Source: JBEKHT01 sp049511715 (GTDB lineage: Bacteria; Chloroflexota; Anaerolineae; Anaerolineales; RBG-16-64-43). From it: DNA of 23,776 bases. The DNA is taken from assembly GCA_049511715.1 (NCBI GenBank), contig JBEKXU010000042.1, forward strand, positions 1 to 23,776, in the 5' to 3' direction. The notes beneath the pieces are model-generated. The model was given only the letters and a program-made list of their open reading frames with translations. It searched no databases and had not been told where the DNA came from. The position numbers and the translations under genes were made by a program. This document shows positions 16,268-23,315 of the stretch, one piece after another (the first letter of the stretch is position 1; each line of letters starts with the position of its first letter).

Positions 16268-17680
16268 ATGAAACCTAAGCGCTTATCGATCTTTGGTCTG
16301 TCATTGCTTGTTGTGATTTCCCTGTCGATCTGTAGCTGTGCGCCAAAAGTGCTTCCGGCGCCCGCGAGCAGCGGGTCGGCGGGCACCGTCCTTAAGGTGG
16401 TGAGCCCGAACGGGACGCACGATCTGACCCTGGCTGACCTCAAGGCCCTGCCGCTTACCCAGGGCATGGCCGGAATCAAGGACAGCGCCGGGGTGATCAC
16501 CCTGCCGGCGAACTATGGGGGCGTATCCCTCAAGGATCTGCTGGCTCAATACAAGATCCCGTTTGACGGGACGATGGGGATCACGCTGTCGGCCAAAGAC
16601 GGCTACAGCATGACCTACTCCTACGACCAGGTGACAAACGCCGATTTCACGGCCTATGATCCGGCGACCGGGAACGAACTGAGCACCCACGAGCCGCTGA
16701 CCGCCATTCTGGCGTACGAGAAGGATGGGAAGCCGTTGGATCCCACCGACGAAGGCCCGCTACGCCTGATGGTTGTCAGCGCCAAGAACGACCAGGTTGT
16801 GGATGGGCATTGGACGGTCAAGTGGATAAATGAGTTGGAGGTCAAACCGGTCGGTGCGGCCTGGATCCTGCACCTGCACGGCGCCATCAGTGAGCCGGTT
16901 GATCGGAGCACGTTCCAGTCCTGCGCCGCGCCAGGCTGTCACGGGGCCTCATGGAAAGACGAGTACGGCCAGACCTGGACGGGCGTCCCTCTGTGGCTTC
17001 TGGTCGGCCAGGTGGATGACAGCAACAGCCATGGGGCGATGGCCTTCAACGATGCCTTGGCTGACGCCGGCTACACCGTGCAAGTCGTGAGCAGCGAGGG
17101 GACCACGGTGGACCTCAACAGCAAAGTCATCAAGCGGAACAACAACATTCTGGTGGCGTACACGGTGAACGGGGCCGACTTGCCCCAGCAATACTACCCG
17201 CTGCGCCTGGTGGGCAGCGGGCTGCAGGACAGTCAGATGATAGGGAAAGTGCAGATGATCCAGCTCCAGTTGCCTAGTGCCACGGCGACCCCGACGGCGG
17301 GGCCCTCGCCATCCTCGGGGCCGGTGGCGCTCGCCATCACGGGGGCGGTCAACCAGAACCTGAACCTGACCGATGCCGACCTGCATGCGATGCCGGTGGT
17401 TACCGTTTCCACGACAGCGCCCAAGCAATCGGCCGCGCAGAATTTCAGTGGGGTTCTTCTGAGCGACTTGTTCAATAAAGCCGGGGTCAAGGCGGGGGCA
17501 ACCACCGCTGTCTTCACGGCCTCGGACGGGTACAGCACGGAGGTGAGCCTCTCCGACATTGATGCCTGCTCGGACTGCATGTTGGCCTTCAATGCTACCC
17601 CCGGCAGCTACTCAGCGGTCATGCCCGGTATGGAAGGACCCAACTGGACGAAGGACGTGATCAAGATCCAAATCAAGTGA
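16268..17680 (+). CDS. Lipoprotein with three sulfite-oxidase-fold molybdopterin-type domains
   Basis: The 470-residue protein has a lipoprotein signal ending around Cys24 (or Cys22). Three related domains of the oxidoreductase molybdopterin-binding fold (PF00174-like) lie at about 42-195, 200-333 and 353-470. A Thr/Pro/Ser linker at 337-352 precedes the third. Each keeps the pattern GV-x-L-x-D/W-LL and a following SxDGY/GY strand. Only domain 2 has cysteines where the molybdenum-ligating Cys of sulfite oxidase would fall (SCAAPGCHGASW, Cys219 and Cys224), so domains 1 and 3 probably do not bind a complete cofactor. Domain 3 carries CSDCM at 434-438. It is exported and membrane-anchored. It shares an operon with the regulator (10-bp gap, GAGGAG ribosome site overlapping the stop). 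The biochemical role is unknown. Confidence 0.82.
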   Translation: MKPKRLSIFGLSLLVVISLSICSCAPKVLPAPASSGSAGTVLKVVSPNGTHDLTLADLKALPLTQGMAGIKDSAGVITLPANYGGVSLKDLLAQYKIPFDGTMGITLSAKDGYSMTYSYDQVTNADFTAYDPATGNELSTHEPLTAILAYEKDGKPLDPTDEGPLRLMVVSAKNDQVVDGHWTVKWINELEVKPVGAAWILHLHGAISEPVDRSTFQSCAAPGCHGASWKDEYGQTWTGVPLWLLVGQVDDSNSHGAMAFNDALADAGYTVQVVSSEGTTVDLNSKVIKRNNNILVAYTVNGADLPQQYYPLRLVGSGLQDSQMIGKVQMIQLQLPSATATPTAGPSPSSGPVALAITGAVNQNLNLTDADLHAMPVVTVSTTAPKQSAAQNFSGVLLSDLFNKAGVKAGATTAVFTASDGYSTEVSLSDIDACSDCMLAFNATPGSYSAVMPGMEGPNWTKDVIKIQIK

Positions 17681-17769
17681 ATGGAGCGATCGGCAGATCG
17701 AACCCGGAAGCACCGGCCCACGAAGTTGGGCCGAGAACCTCACCCTTCTTCGACAAGGAGACCAATTTC

Positions 17770-18222
17770 ATGAAGCATACCCGCCTCTCTCTCGCTGCTG
17801 TATCGATGGCCGTCGTCCTGTCTCTGGTTCTGGCAGCCTGCGGACCGAAGGCCACTCCCGGCCCAGTCGTCTTGACCGTGAGCGGATCGGTCGGCTCTCA
17901 GCTTTCGCTGACCGACGCCGACCTCCATGGCATGGCGACCGCCACCATTTCCGCCACCCCTCCCAAGCAGACCGCAGCTCAGAGTTACACTGGTGTCCGC
18001 TTCAGCGACCTGATGGACAAGGCACAGGTCAGCGCACAGGCCGCGTCCATGGTCATGACCGGTAGCGACGGCTACAGCGCCACCATTGACCTCCCGACCC
18101 TCAAGGGCTGCAGCGACTGCATGGTTGCTTTCACCAGCACTCCCGGCACTCTCTACGCCGTGATGCCAGGTCAGCCCGGAAAGGTGTGGGTGCAAAACCT
18201 GATCAAGATCGAGTTCAAGTAA
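17770..18222 (+). CDS. Small lipoprotein matching domain 3 of its neighbour
   Basis: The 150-residue protein has a signal peptide with lipobox LAAC (lipidated Cys24) followed by a single domain. That domain is clearly homologous to residues 353-470 of the upstream lipoprotein. Shared blocks include LSLTDADLHGM/LNLTDADLHAM, APPKQ-type segments, SDGYS, CSDCM, TPG-x-Y-[SA]-VMPG and a closing IKI-[EQ]-[FI]-K. The start at 17770 is chosen because AAGGAG precedes it and a signal peptide begins there; the frame is open further upstream but without a signal. It follows the larger lipoprotein by 89 bases and probably arose by duplication. Function is unknown; a redox or metal-related periplasmic role is suggested by the fold and the paired cysteines. 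Confidence 0.85.
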   Translation: MKHTRLSLAAVSMAVVLSLVLAACGPKATPGPVVLTVSGSVGSQLSLTDADLHGMATATISATPPKQTAAQSYTGVRFSDLMDKAQVSAQAASMVMTGSDGYSATIDLPTLKGCSDCMVAFTSTPGTLYAVMPGQPGKVWVQNLIKIEFK

Positions 18223-18233
18223 CAGTCGATAGG

Positions 18234-18267
18234 GCCGGGGGTAGCTGAGTAAAGAGCCACCCCCGGC
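18234..18267 (+). terminator. Strong hairpin after the small lipoprotein gene
   Basis: GCCGGGGGTAGCT (18234-18246) pairs with AGCCACCCCCGGC (18255-18267), 12 of 13 positions, around an 8-nt loop. It starts 11 bases after the stop codon. No T-run follows, so it may terminate inefficiently, or stabilise the upstream mRNA while allowing read-through to wtpA. Confidence 0.55.
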
Positions 18268-18457
18268 AACGTTCCTGCTTTGACCCCGGGTTCGGTCCTT
18301 CCCGGAACTCGAGAGTGAAAGCCGGCGGATCCGCATCCTGGGCTGTTTGGAGGTTGACTGGGGTAAGGATTCTGTCCTGTGGGCCTCGGAATCGCGGTTG
18401 AGCGCTTTTGCTTTTCTCGATGAACCTCTCTAACCCTGATCTAGAGGGTCACTTTCC

Positions 18458-19576
18458 TTGAGCCTTGCGCGGAACGCTCTTCGCCGGACCAGGTTGTTTG
18501 TTGTTCTCTTCCTCCTCAGCTCCGTGGCCGGAGGCTGCATGGGCAAGCCGTCGACAACCGCTGCCTTCCCATCTGGGAAGACCCCGCTTGTGGTCATCGC
18601 TGCCGACAGCCTGATCATCCCCTTCGGGGATCTGGTGAGGGCCTTCGAAAGCAAGTACCCGGGCATTGATGTGCAGGCGGAGTATCACGGCAGTATCCAG
18701 GTCATCCGGCAGGTGACCGACCTGCACCGATCGGCCGACGTGATCGCCACGGCCGACGCTTCTCTGGTTCCCATGCTGATGTACGTCGCTAAGGATCCGG
18801 CGACCGGGCGTCCTGACGCCACCTGGTATATTCGATTTGCCAGCAACCATCTGGCCCTCGCCTACCGCCCAAGCAGCAAGTATGCCCGCGAGATCAACTC
18901 CGGAAACTGGTATGGCATCCTGGATCGCCCGGATGTCAGGGTCGGTATGGCGGACCCGCGGTTCGACGCGACCGGATACCGCACCTTGATGGCTCTGGTG
19001 CTGGCCCAGGACTACTACGGCAAGCCGACCATCTTTAACGATCTTCTCGGCGGCCAATTCACTTACCCGCTCGGGGTTTTCCAGGAAGGTGGGCTGACGA
19101 CCGTTACGGTCCCAGAAATTGTTGAGACCAAGGCCGATTCGCACGTTGTCATCCGGGGGACCAGCCTTGAGGTGATGGAGCTACTCGAAGCGGGTGATCT
19201 GGACTACGGTTTTGACTACGAAAGCGTGATCCTGCAACACGGTCTGAAGATGGTCCAATTGCCGGATGCCGTCAATCTCGGTGAGGCTGCCTACAGTCAG
19301 ACCTACAGCACGGTCCAGGTAGACCTGGACTATCAGCGGTTTGCCTCGGTCAATCCGCAGTTCCGGGGCGAACGGATAGGGTACGGGATCACGATTCCCA
19401 GCACGGCACCTCACCCGAATCAAGCGCAGCTTTTCATCGCCTTCCTGCTTGGGCCGGAGGGACGCGGGATTTTGGAGGCGGATCATCATCCGATCTTTGA
19501 TCCATCCATCGGAGATCAGTACGAGAATATCCCCAAGGCCCTCCAGACGCTGTGTGTCCCTGGCGAGGCTCCTTGA
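18458..19576 (+). CDS. wtpA: Tungstate/molybdate ABC transporter substrate-binding lipoprotein
   Basis: This 372-residue extracytoplasmic binding protein is of the WtpA/ModA type. It has a signal peptide with a lipobox-like AGGC (Cys27). The ligand-binding start VVIAADSLIIPFGDLVRAFE at residues 45-64 is typical of WtpA. Further family features are HGSIQVIRQVTDLHRSADVIATAD, RFASNHLALAY and MADPRFDATGYRTLMAL. It delivers tungstate or molybdate to the permease encoded next. The start is TTG with AGAGGG about 9 bases upstream; no better start retains the signal peptide. Its TGA stop overlaps the permease TTG start, indicating translational coupling. WtpA and ModA cannot be separated by ligand preference from sequence alone, so the symbol reflects overall resemblance. 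Confidence 0.88.
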   Translation: MSLARNALRRTRLFVVLFLLSSVAGGCMGKPSTTAAFPSGKTPLVVIAADSLIIPFGDLVRAFESKYPGIDVQAEYHGSIQVIRQVTDLHRSADVIATADASLVPMLMYVAKDPATGRPDATWYIRFASNHLALAYRPSSKYAREINSGNWYGILDRPDVRVGMADPRFDATGYRTLMALVLAQDYYGKPTIFNDLLGGQFTYPLGVFQEGGLTTVTVPEIVETKADSHVVIRGTSLEVMELLEAGDLDYGFDYESVILQHGLKMVQLPDAVNLGEAAYSQTYSTVQVDLDYQRFASVNPQFRGERIGYGITIPSTAPHPNQAQLFIAFLLGPEGRGILEADHHPIFDPSIGDQYENIPKALQTLCVPGEAP

Positions 19577-20352
19577 GACGCAAAGACTTTGTTTTCAATC
19601 TCCTGTTTTCCATCGCCGGCGGGCTGCTGATCCTGTTTGTCATTCTGCCGCTGGTTAGCACGCTGCTCTCCACGACGCCCTCCGCCTTCCTGAAGACATT
19701 AACCGACCCCGAGGTCTTGAACTCCATCCGTCTCACATTCGGCGCCGCCGCGATCGCCACCGTCGTGGCCATGGCCACTGGCGTGCCGCTGGCCTACTTG
19801 CTGGCCCGCCGCAAATTCAGGGGAAAAAGGCTGCTGGAAGGTTTGATCAATCTACCCGTGGTCATCCCGCATACCGCAGCAGGGATCGCTCTCCTGCTGG
19901 TTTTCGGACGGGGCGGGCTGCTCGGCCAGTGGCTTGCGGGGGTGGGGATCACTTTCACGGACGACGTGGGCGGCATCGTCGTTGCCATGCTGTTCGTCAG
20001 CCTGCCGTTCCTGGTGAACCTGAGCCGGGAGGCGTTTGCCCTGGTCGATGAGGAACTGGAGCGTGTGGCGCTGACTGACGGGGCAACCCAATGGCAGGCC
20101 TTTTGGCACGTGACTCTTCCGCAGGCGTGGCGTGGCGTGCTGGGCGGGGCGGTCATGATGTGGGCGCGAGGGATCAGCGAGTTTGGGGCCGTGGTCATCC
20201 TGGCCTATAACCCCAAGATCGTCTCGGTGCTCGTTTACGAACGCTTTGAAGGATATGGGCTGAGCGCCGCCCAGCCTGTGGCATTGCTGCTGATCTTGGT
20301 GGCTCTGGTCGTCTTCATCATGCTCAGATTGGTGCTGCTCCCGGAAAGGTAG
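19573..20352 (+). CDS. wtpB: Tungstate/molybdate ABC transporter permease
   Basis: The 259-residue inner-membrane permease has about six transmembrane helices. The cytoplasmic EAA loop reads ELERVALTDGATQWQAFWHVTLPQ followed by a conserved glycine and a helix containing ARGISEFGAVVILAYNPK, the WtpB/ModB pattern. It would form the channel served by WtpA. The TTG at 19573 overlaps the wtpA stop (TTGA) and has GAGG 5 bases before it; the frame opens slightly earlier with GTG at 19552, but the TTG start gives a normal positively charged N-terminus, MRRKDF. A cognate ATPase gene (WtpC/ModC) would usually follow, but none is present downstream in the window. Confidence 0.9.
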   Translation: MRRKDFVFNLLFSIAGGLLILFVILPLVSTLLSTTPSAFLKTLTDPEVLNSIRLTFGAAAIATVVAMATGVPLAYLLARRKFRGKRLLEGLINLPVVIPHTAAGIALLLVFGRGGLLGQWLAGVGITFTDDVGGIVVAMLFVSLPFLVNLSREAFALVDEELERVALTDGATQWQAFWHVTLPQAWRGVLGGAVMMWARGISEFGAVVILAYNPKIVSVLVYERFEGYGLSAAQPVALLLILVALVVFIMLRLVLLPER

Positions 20353-20793
20353 GGACGATTCTCTTTCCGCCGCGCAGGAGAAAAGAAGGGCAAGGAGGCT
20401 TGCGAATTTCTGTCTTCGAGGGGCAGATCTTCGAGCAACTTCCAGGAATTGGACGACCGCCGCCCTTGCCGTGGTGGGGTCAGACTTGGACCGAGACCGA
20501 AGAGACAGCATCCGCAGAGCTCTGCCGCCAGGCGACCTCGGCGTCCTTCGGTAGGAGTCGGCTGAGAATCGTAAGGCGCAGCCGATCGGTGCAGGGACTT
20601 GCCTCGAAGTGGCCAGCGCGGCAACGGTGCGCATCGGACAAGAGGACCCGTCGATCAACAAGGCAATCACGGCCTCTGGAAACTTGCTCGGAATGCCGCA
20701 AAAGGACAGACGCAGGTCATGCTCGGGGCGGGAGGCGGGATGAGTTTGGGCAGGCCAATCCGAGCGCTCGTTGCAAGAGCCCAAAGGAGAGCC
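20353..20793. other. Gap between wtpB and the cytochrome gene
   Basis: This 441-base stretch is where a WtpC-type ATPase gene would be expected. I searched it by eye for Walker A, LSGGQ and Walker B patterns in both strands and saw none. A short block at 20633-20656 resembles 21942-21966. An in-frame ATG at 20740 with GGAGG close upstream is an alternative start for the cytochrome. Confidence 0.5.
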
Positions 20794-21363
20794 GTGGATA
20801 AGAGGAAGCCCAGATGGGGCCTCATAAGCATTTATGCCAATATTGCGGTAGCGGTAATCGCCTTACTATATGGCACGGGTTCTTACATCGAGCATCTTTC
20901 CGATACGGACCCCCAGTTCTGTGCCAGCTGCCACATCATGCAGCCCTACGTGAATTCCTATCTGACCGGCTCCAACCTGGATCACGTGCACGAGGAGGCC
21001 GGAGTGACGTGCAAGGAATGCCATGACTATGGCCTGTCGGCCGAGGTCAGGAGTGCCTTCGACTATTTCACGGGCAACTACGAGGTGACCTCCAGCGGCA
21101 GCCTGCCTCCGATGAAGTTTGGCGACAGCCTGTGCACCAAGTGCCATGTTTCAGAACAGCACGTTGCTCAACTGACGGACTTCCTTGCCGAAAACCCGCA
21201 TGACAGCCACATGGGGTATTTGGCCTGCAGCACCTGCCACGTTTCGCACGGCCCCCAGATCGACTACTGCGGTCAGTGCCACAGCGACGGCGGGCAGCGA
21301 ATGATCGGGGGGCCGATTACACCTCGCGGCACCATTGGCGGCTCCCCCACCGGCACGCCATAG
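20794..21363 (+). CDS. Membrane-anchored pentahaem cytochrome c, NrfH/NapC-like
   Basis: The 189-residue protein has a short basic N-terminus, one transmembrane anchor at about residues 9-27 and an exported multihaem domain. Five CXXCH haem motifs are visible: CASCH (43-47), CKECH (73-77), CTKCH (114-118), CSTCH (145-149) and CGQCH (159-163). The first reads CXXCHxM, as in NrfH, where Met is the axial ligand. NrfH/NapC proteins pass electrons from quinol to periplasmic reductases and normally carry four haems. GTG at 20794 is chosen because AAAGGAG ends 4-5 bases before it and it gives the family's short N-terminus; ATG at 20740 is the alternative. No nrfA or other reductase gene follows. Its position after the wtp genes suggests a link to periplasmic redox chemistry. 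Confidence 0.85.
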   Translation: MDKRKPRWGLISIYANIAVAVIALLYGTGSYIEHLSDTDPQFCASCHIMQPYVNSYLTGSNLDHVHEEAGVTCKECHDYGLSAEVRSAFDYFTGNYEVTSSGSLPPMKFGDSLCTKCHVSEQHVAQLTDFLAENPHDSHMGYLACSTCHVSHGPQIDYCGQCHSDGGQRMIGGPITPRGTIGGSPTGTP

Positions 21364-21770
21364 AGGAAGAGAGTCCAGAGCGGGTACGGGCGCCGGAATA
21401 GGGCAACAGGAGAAGTGGCACGGGCTGGCGTGTTCCGGCGCTTCGGAGAGCAGATGCTGGTGAAAGGCCCACGAACGAGGCAATTAGGTATCAGTAGACC
21501 CCCAAGCAGAGGCAATTCCGGCCGCCGCTTGGCTGCCGGATTGGTTGTCCAGTGGCCGGTCTTGGCTCATGGAGGATGCCTTGGGCAGGCTGAGGTTCCC
21601 ATGATCCTCTGTTCCCGAGACTCAGATCGTAAGAGTGGGCAGAACAGGTTGCGGCGGGCCTGCGCGAGCCGCGAGCGGGAGTCTCTGGACTTCGCGGCGG
21701 ACAGTTCTGGCGCAATGCGGGGGCGAAGATCGACTCGATCCAGTACGATGTCGGGAATCGAGGGGACCTG

Positions 21771-21992
21771 ATGGCGGACGAGGCGGCGAGCGAAGGGCAA
21801 GATGTTCCGTTGCCTGATTCAATCTCTTGCCTCAAGATCATCCGGAAGGTGCGAACCGCAACGGGCACGCTTGCACCGGGAATGAGCGTCTTGCTTTCGG
21901 CGATCTCAAGGATCCAGGACGAACATGCCGCCGTTGACGCTATCGGACAGGACGCGACCGTCGATCTTGCTGTTCGGAAGCCGATGAACTGA
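21771..21992 (+). CDS. Possible small hypothetical protein (73 residues)
   Basis: The ATG is preceded by GAGGGG with 5-base spacing. Third codon positions are G/C-biased as in the clear genes, and a terminator-like hairpin follows about 80 bases after the stop. The protein is soluble, with an acidic N-terminus and a basic middle (LKIIRKVRTATGTL), and has no motif I recognise. The same frame is open back to 21633 without another ATG or GTG, so it may be the remnant of a larger gene. It could also be chance, since the antisense frame is open too. Confidence 0.3.
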   Translation: MADEAASEGQDVPLPDSISCLKIIRKVRTATGTLAPGMSVLLSAISRIQDEHAAVDAIGQDATVDLAVRKPMN

Positions 21993-22071
21993 TCGGGGGA
22001 TTGGAACCTTTGAATCCCCGGTGACCTGGCTCCGGACCTGTGTGCTGACAACCTGGCTGCGGAAGACTATG

Positions 22072-22096
22072 CCGAGGCTCATGAGGCCTCGGTTTT
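22072..22096 (+). terminator. Rho-independent terminator-like hairpin
   Basis: CCGAGGC (22072-22078) and GCCTCGG (22086-22092) flank a 7-base loop and are followed directly by TTTTGCTTT. This is the best intrinsic-terminator shape in the window. No clear gene ends just upstream, so the transcript it ends may be the candidate ORF at 21771-21992 or an unrecognised RNA. Confidence 0.6.
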
Positions 22097-22183
22097 GCTT
22101 TGAGGAGGCAGTCTGGACTTGCCCATCCCCTCCACCTGGGCACCGGGCGGCGGACGGACCAACCCGTCCCAGCCCCAGGCTGA

Positions 22184-22391
22184 GGGGAACCAGCGTCTCT
22201 CTGGATTCGGGGCCTTCGTATTCAGAGGCCAGGCTCAAATGCGGTTCTGCGCCGTCGGTGCTGTGCGCTCGCCGGCAATTGTGTCATGCCTGGTGAATGA
22301 CGGCTGGGGCGTGATTGCACACGTCCCGGTGATTCGCTGACGGGGAAATCAGTTTGCAGGGTTGGATGCGCCCTCAAGGATCTCGCTCTTC
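22184..22391 (+). repeat. Diverged intergenic repeat, copy B (tentative)
   Basis: This is the partner of 4231-4442. It shares GGGGAACCAGCGTC at 22184-22197 and GCAGGGTTGG through AAGGATCTCGCTCTTC at 22356-22391. The blocks lie about 162 bases apart, against about 167 in copy A. The sequence between is poorly conserved. Confidence 0.3.
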
Positions 22392-22676
22392 CTTTGCAGC
22401 GGTTCCAGTCTGGGGCCGTATGGCAGCAAGCAGGGAGAAAAAGGCGCAACAGGAGATTACAGGCTCATGAGTCTTGGGTTAGTGCTTTTGACCACAGCAC
22501 CGGTCGATTCCCATCGATGCGCATTGTGATTCGATCCGTTTGTGCCTCAGATGTCAGCGGAAGGGGAAGTAGAGCGGCTGGTCCAATTCAGATGACAAAA
22601 GAAGAATTAGAAGTCACATACAAGGGGCGACATCTTTCCATTGAACATCTGCGATCCTGAGGTAAAGTGTGGGGTT

Positions 22677-22710
22677 CGCTGAGGCTCCAGCTCCAGCATG
22701 GAGCCTCGCG
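22677..22710 (+). repeat. Bulged 12-bp hairpin
   Basis: GAGGCTCCA (22681-22689) pairs perfectly with TGGAGCCTC (22699-22707), and flanking CGC/GCG extends the stem across a one-base bulge. An AT-rich ATTTATG follows, without a T-run. It lies 28 bases before the ATG of the decayed ABC ATPase fragment and could be an old terminator or leader structure. Confidence 0.45.
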
Positions 22711-22737
22711 ATTTATGTCACAGCGGGTCAAGGAGAG

Positions 22738-22850
22738 ATGATCAAGGCGAAGGGTCTGCGCAAGGAATACAGCCCTGGCAAGAATCTCGATGGGCTCACA
22801 TCCCGAGTTCCAATAGGGAGATCGTCCTCTTTGGGGGCAGGCTGATGGCC
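22738..22850 (+). pseudogene. Remnant of the start of an ABC transporter ATPase gene
   Basis: AAGGAG precedes an ATG at 22738, and the frame encodes MIKAKGLRKEYSPGKNLDGL, then TSRVPIG. This matches the N-terminal pattern of many ABC ATPases (M-I-x-A-x-GLRKEY ... LDGLT ... VPxGEI). After codon 22816 the family pattern continues only in the -1 frame (EIVLFGG from 22818), as if one G had been lost. The pattern then decays before any Walker A can be read. The original frame stops at 22845 and the shifted frame stops soon after. The ribosome site and first 27 codons are intact, so a very short peptide could still be made. Assignment rests on about 33 residues. Confidence 0.55.
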
Positions 22851-23315
22851 TTCGGGATTGGCCGGTGATGCAGGCGCTCACTGCGGCGGGCCGTACGGCC
22901 GACTTGCCGGCAGCTATGCGGATGCGTGGGCAAGAACAGGATCGGTCGGGCCGCTTCCCCGCGCCGGGGGCAAGGGTCACAGTTTGAAGCAACCTTCATG
23001 TCCGCATGGTGTTTCTTGCCCCTGAGGGTTGTGAATGCCAAAACATGACTTCTTTGTCGACCCTGCCGTCTTTGCGTGCCCGGGAGGTGGTGTACTTGGG
23101 AAAGGGCCCCGACCGTGCGGGTGATCGGGGGGCAGATTGTCCGTTTTTAGGGAGAGGATGTGCAACCGTTGTGATGTTCGCAACAGCGGGACCGGCCTTG
23201 GGGGGCGCAGTGTGGCGGGCAGAGGGTCGGAGTCTTCCCCCTCTGACCAGCCTCATGGTCGCGGGTATTCCCAGGGGCTGGACCTACTCATACTGTTAGA
23301 GGAGTTGCTTTCGCT

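Larger units (their letters stand above)
21364..23315. other. Long, mostly gene-free region
   Basis: Almost 2 kb separates the cytochrome from the pyrophosphatase gene. It holds a possible small ORF (21771-21992), a terminator-like hairpin (22072-22096), a diverged repeat copy (22184-22391), a hairpin (22677-22710) and a decayed ABC ATPase start (22738-22850). A 7-bp inverted repeat CAGAGGG/CCCTCTG lies at 23220-23245. Other open frames show no motifs. Confidence 0.5.

Noticed and set aside
23108..23155. CCCCGA/TCGGGG stem followed at a distance by a T-run upstream of hppA
   Set aside because: The T-run is too far from the six-pair stem to act as an intrinsic terminator.
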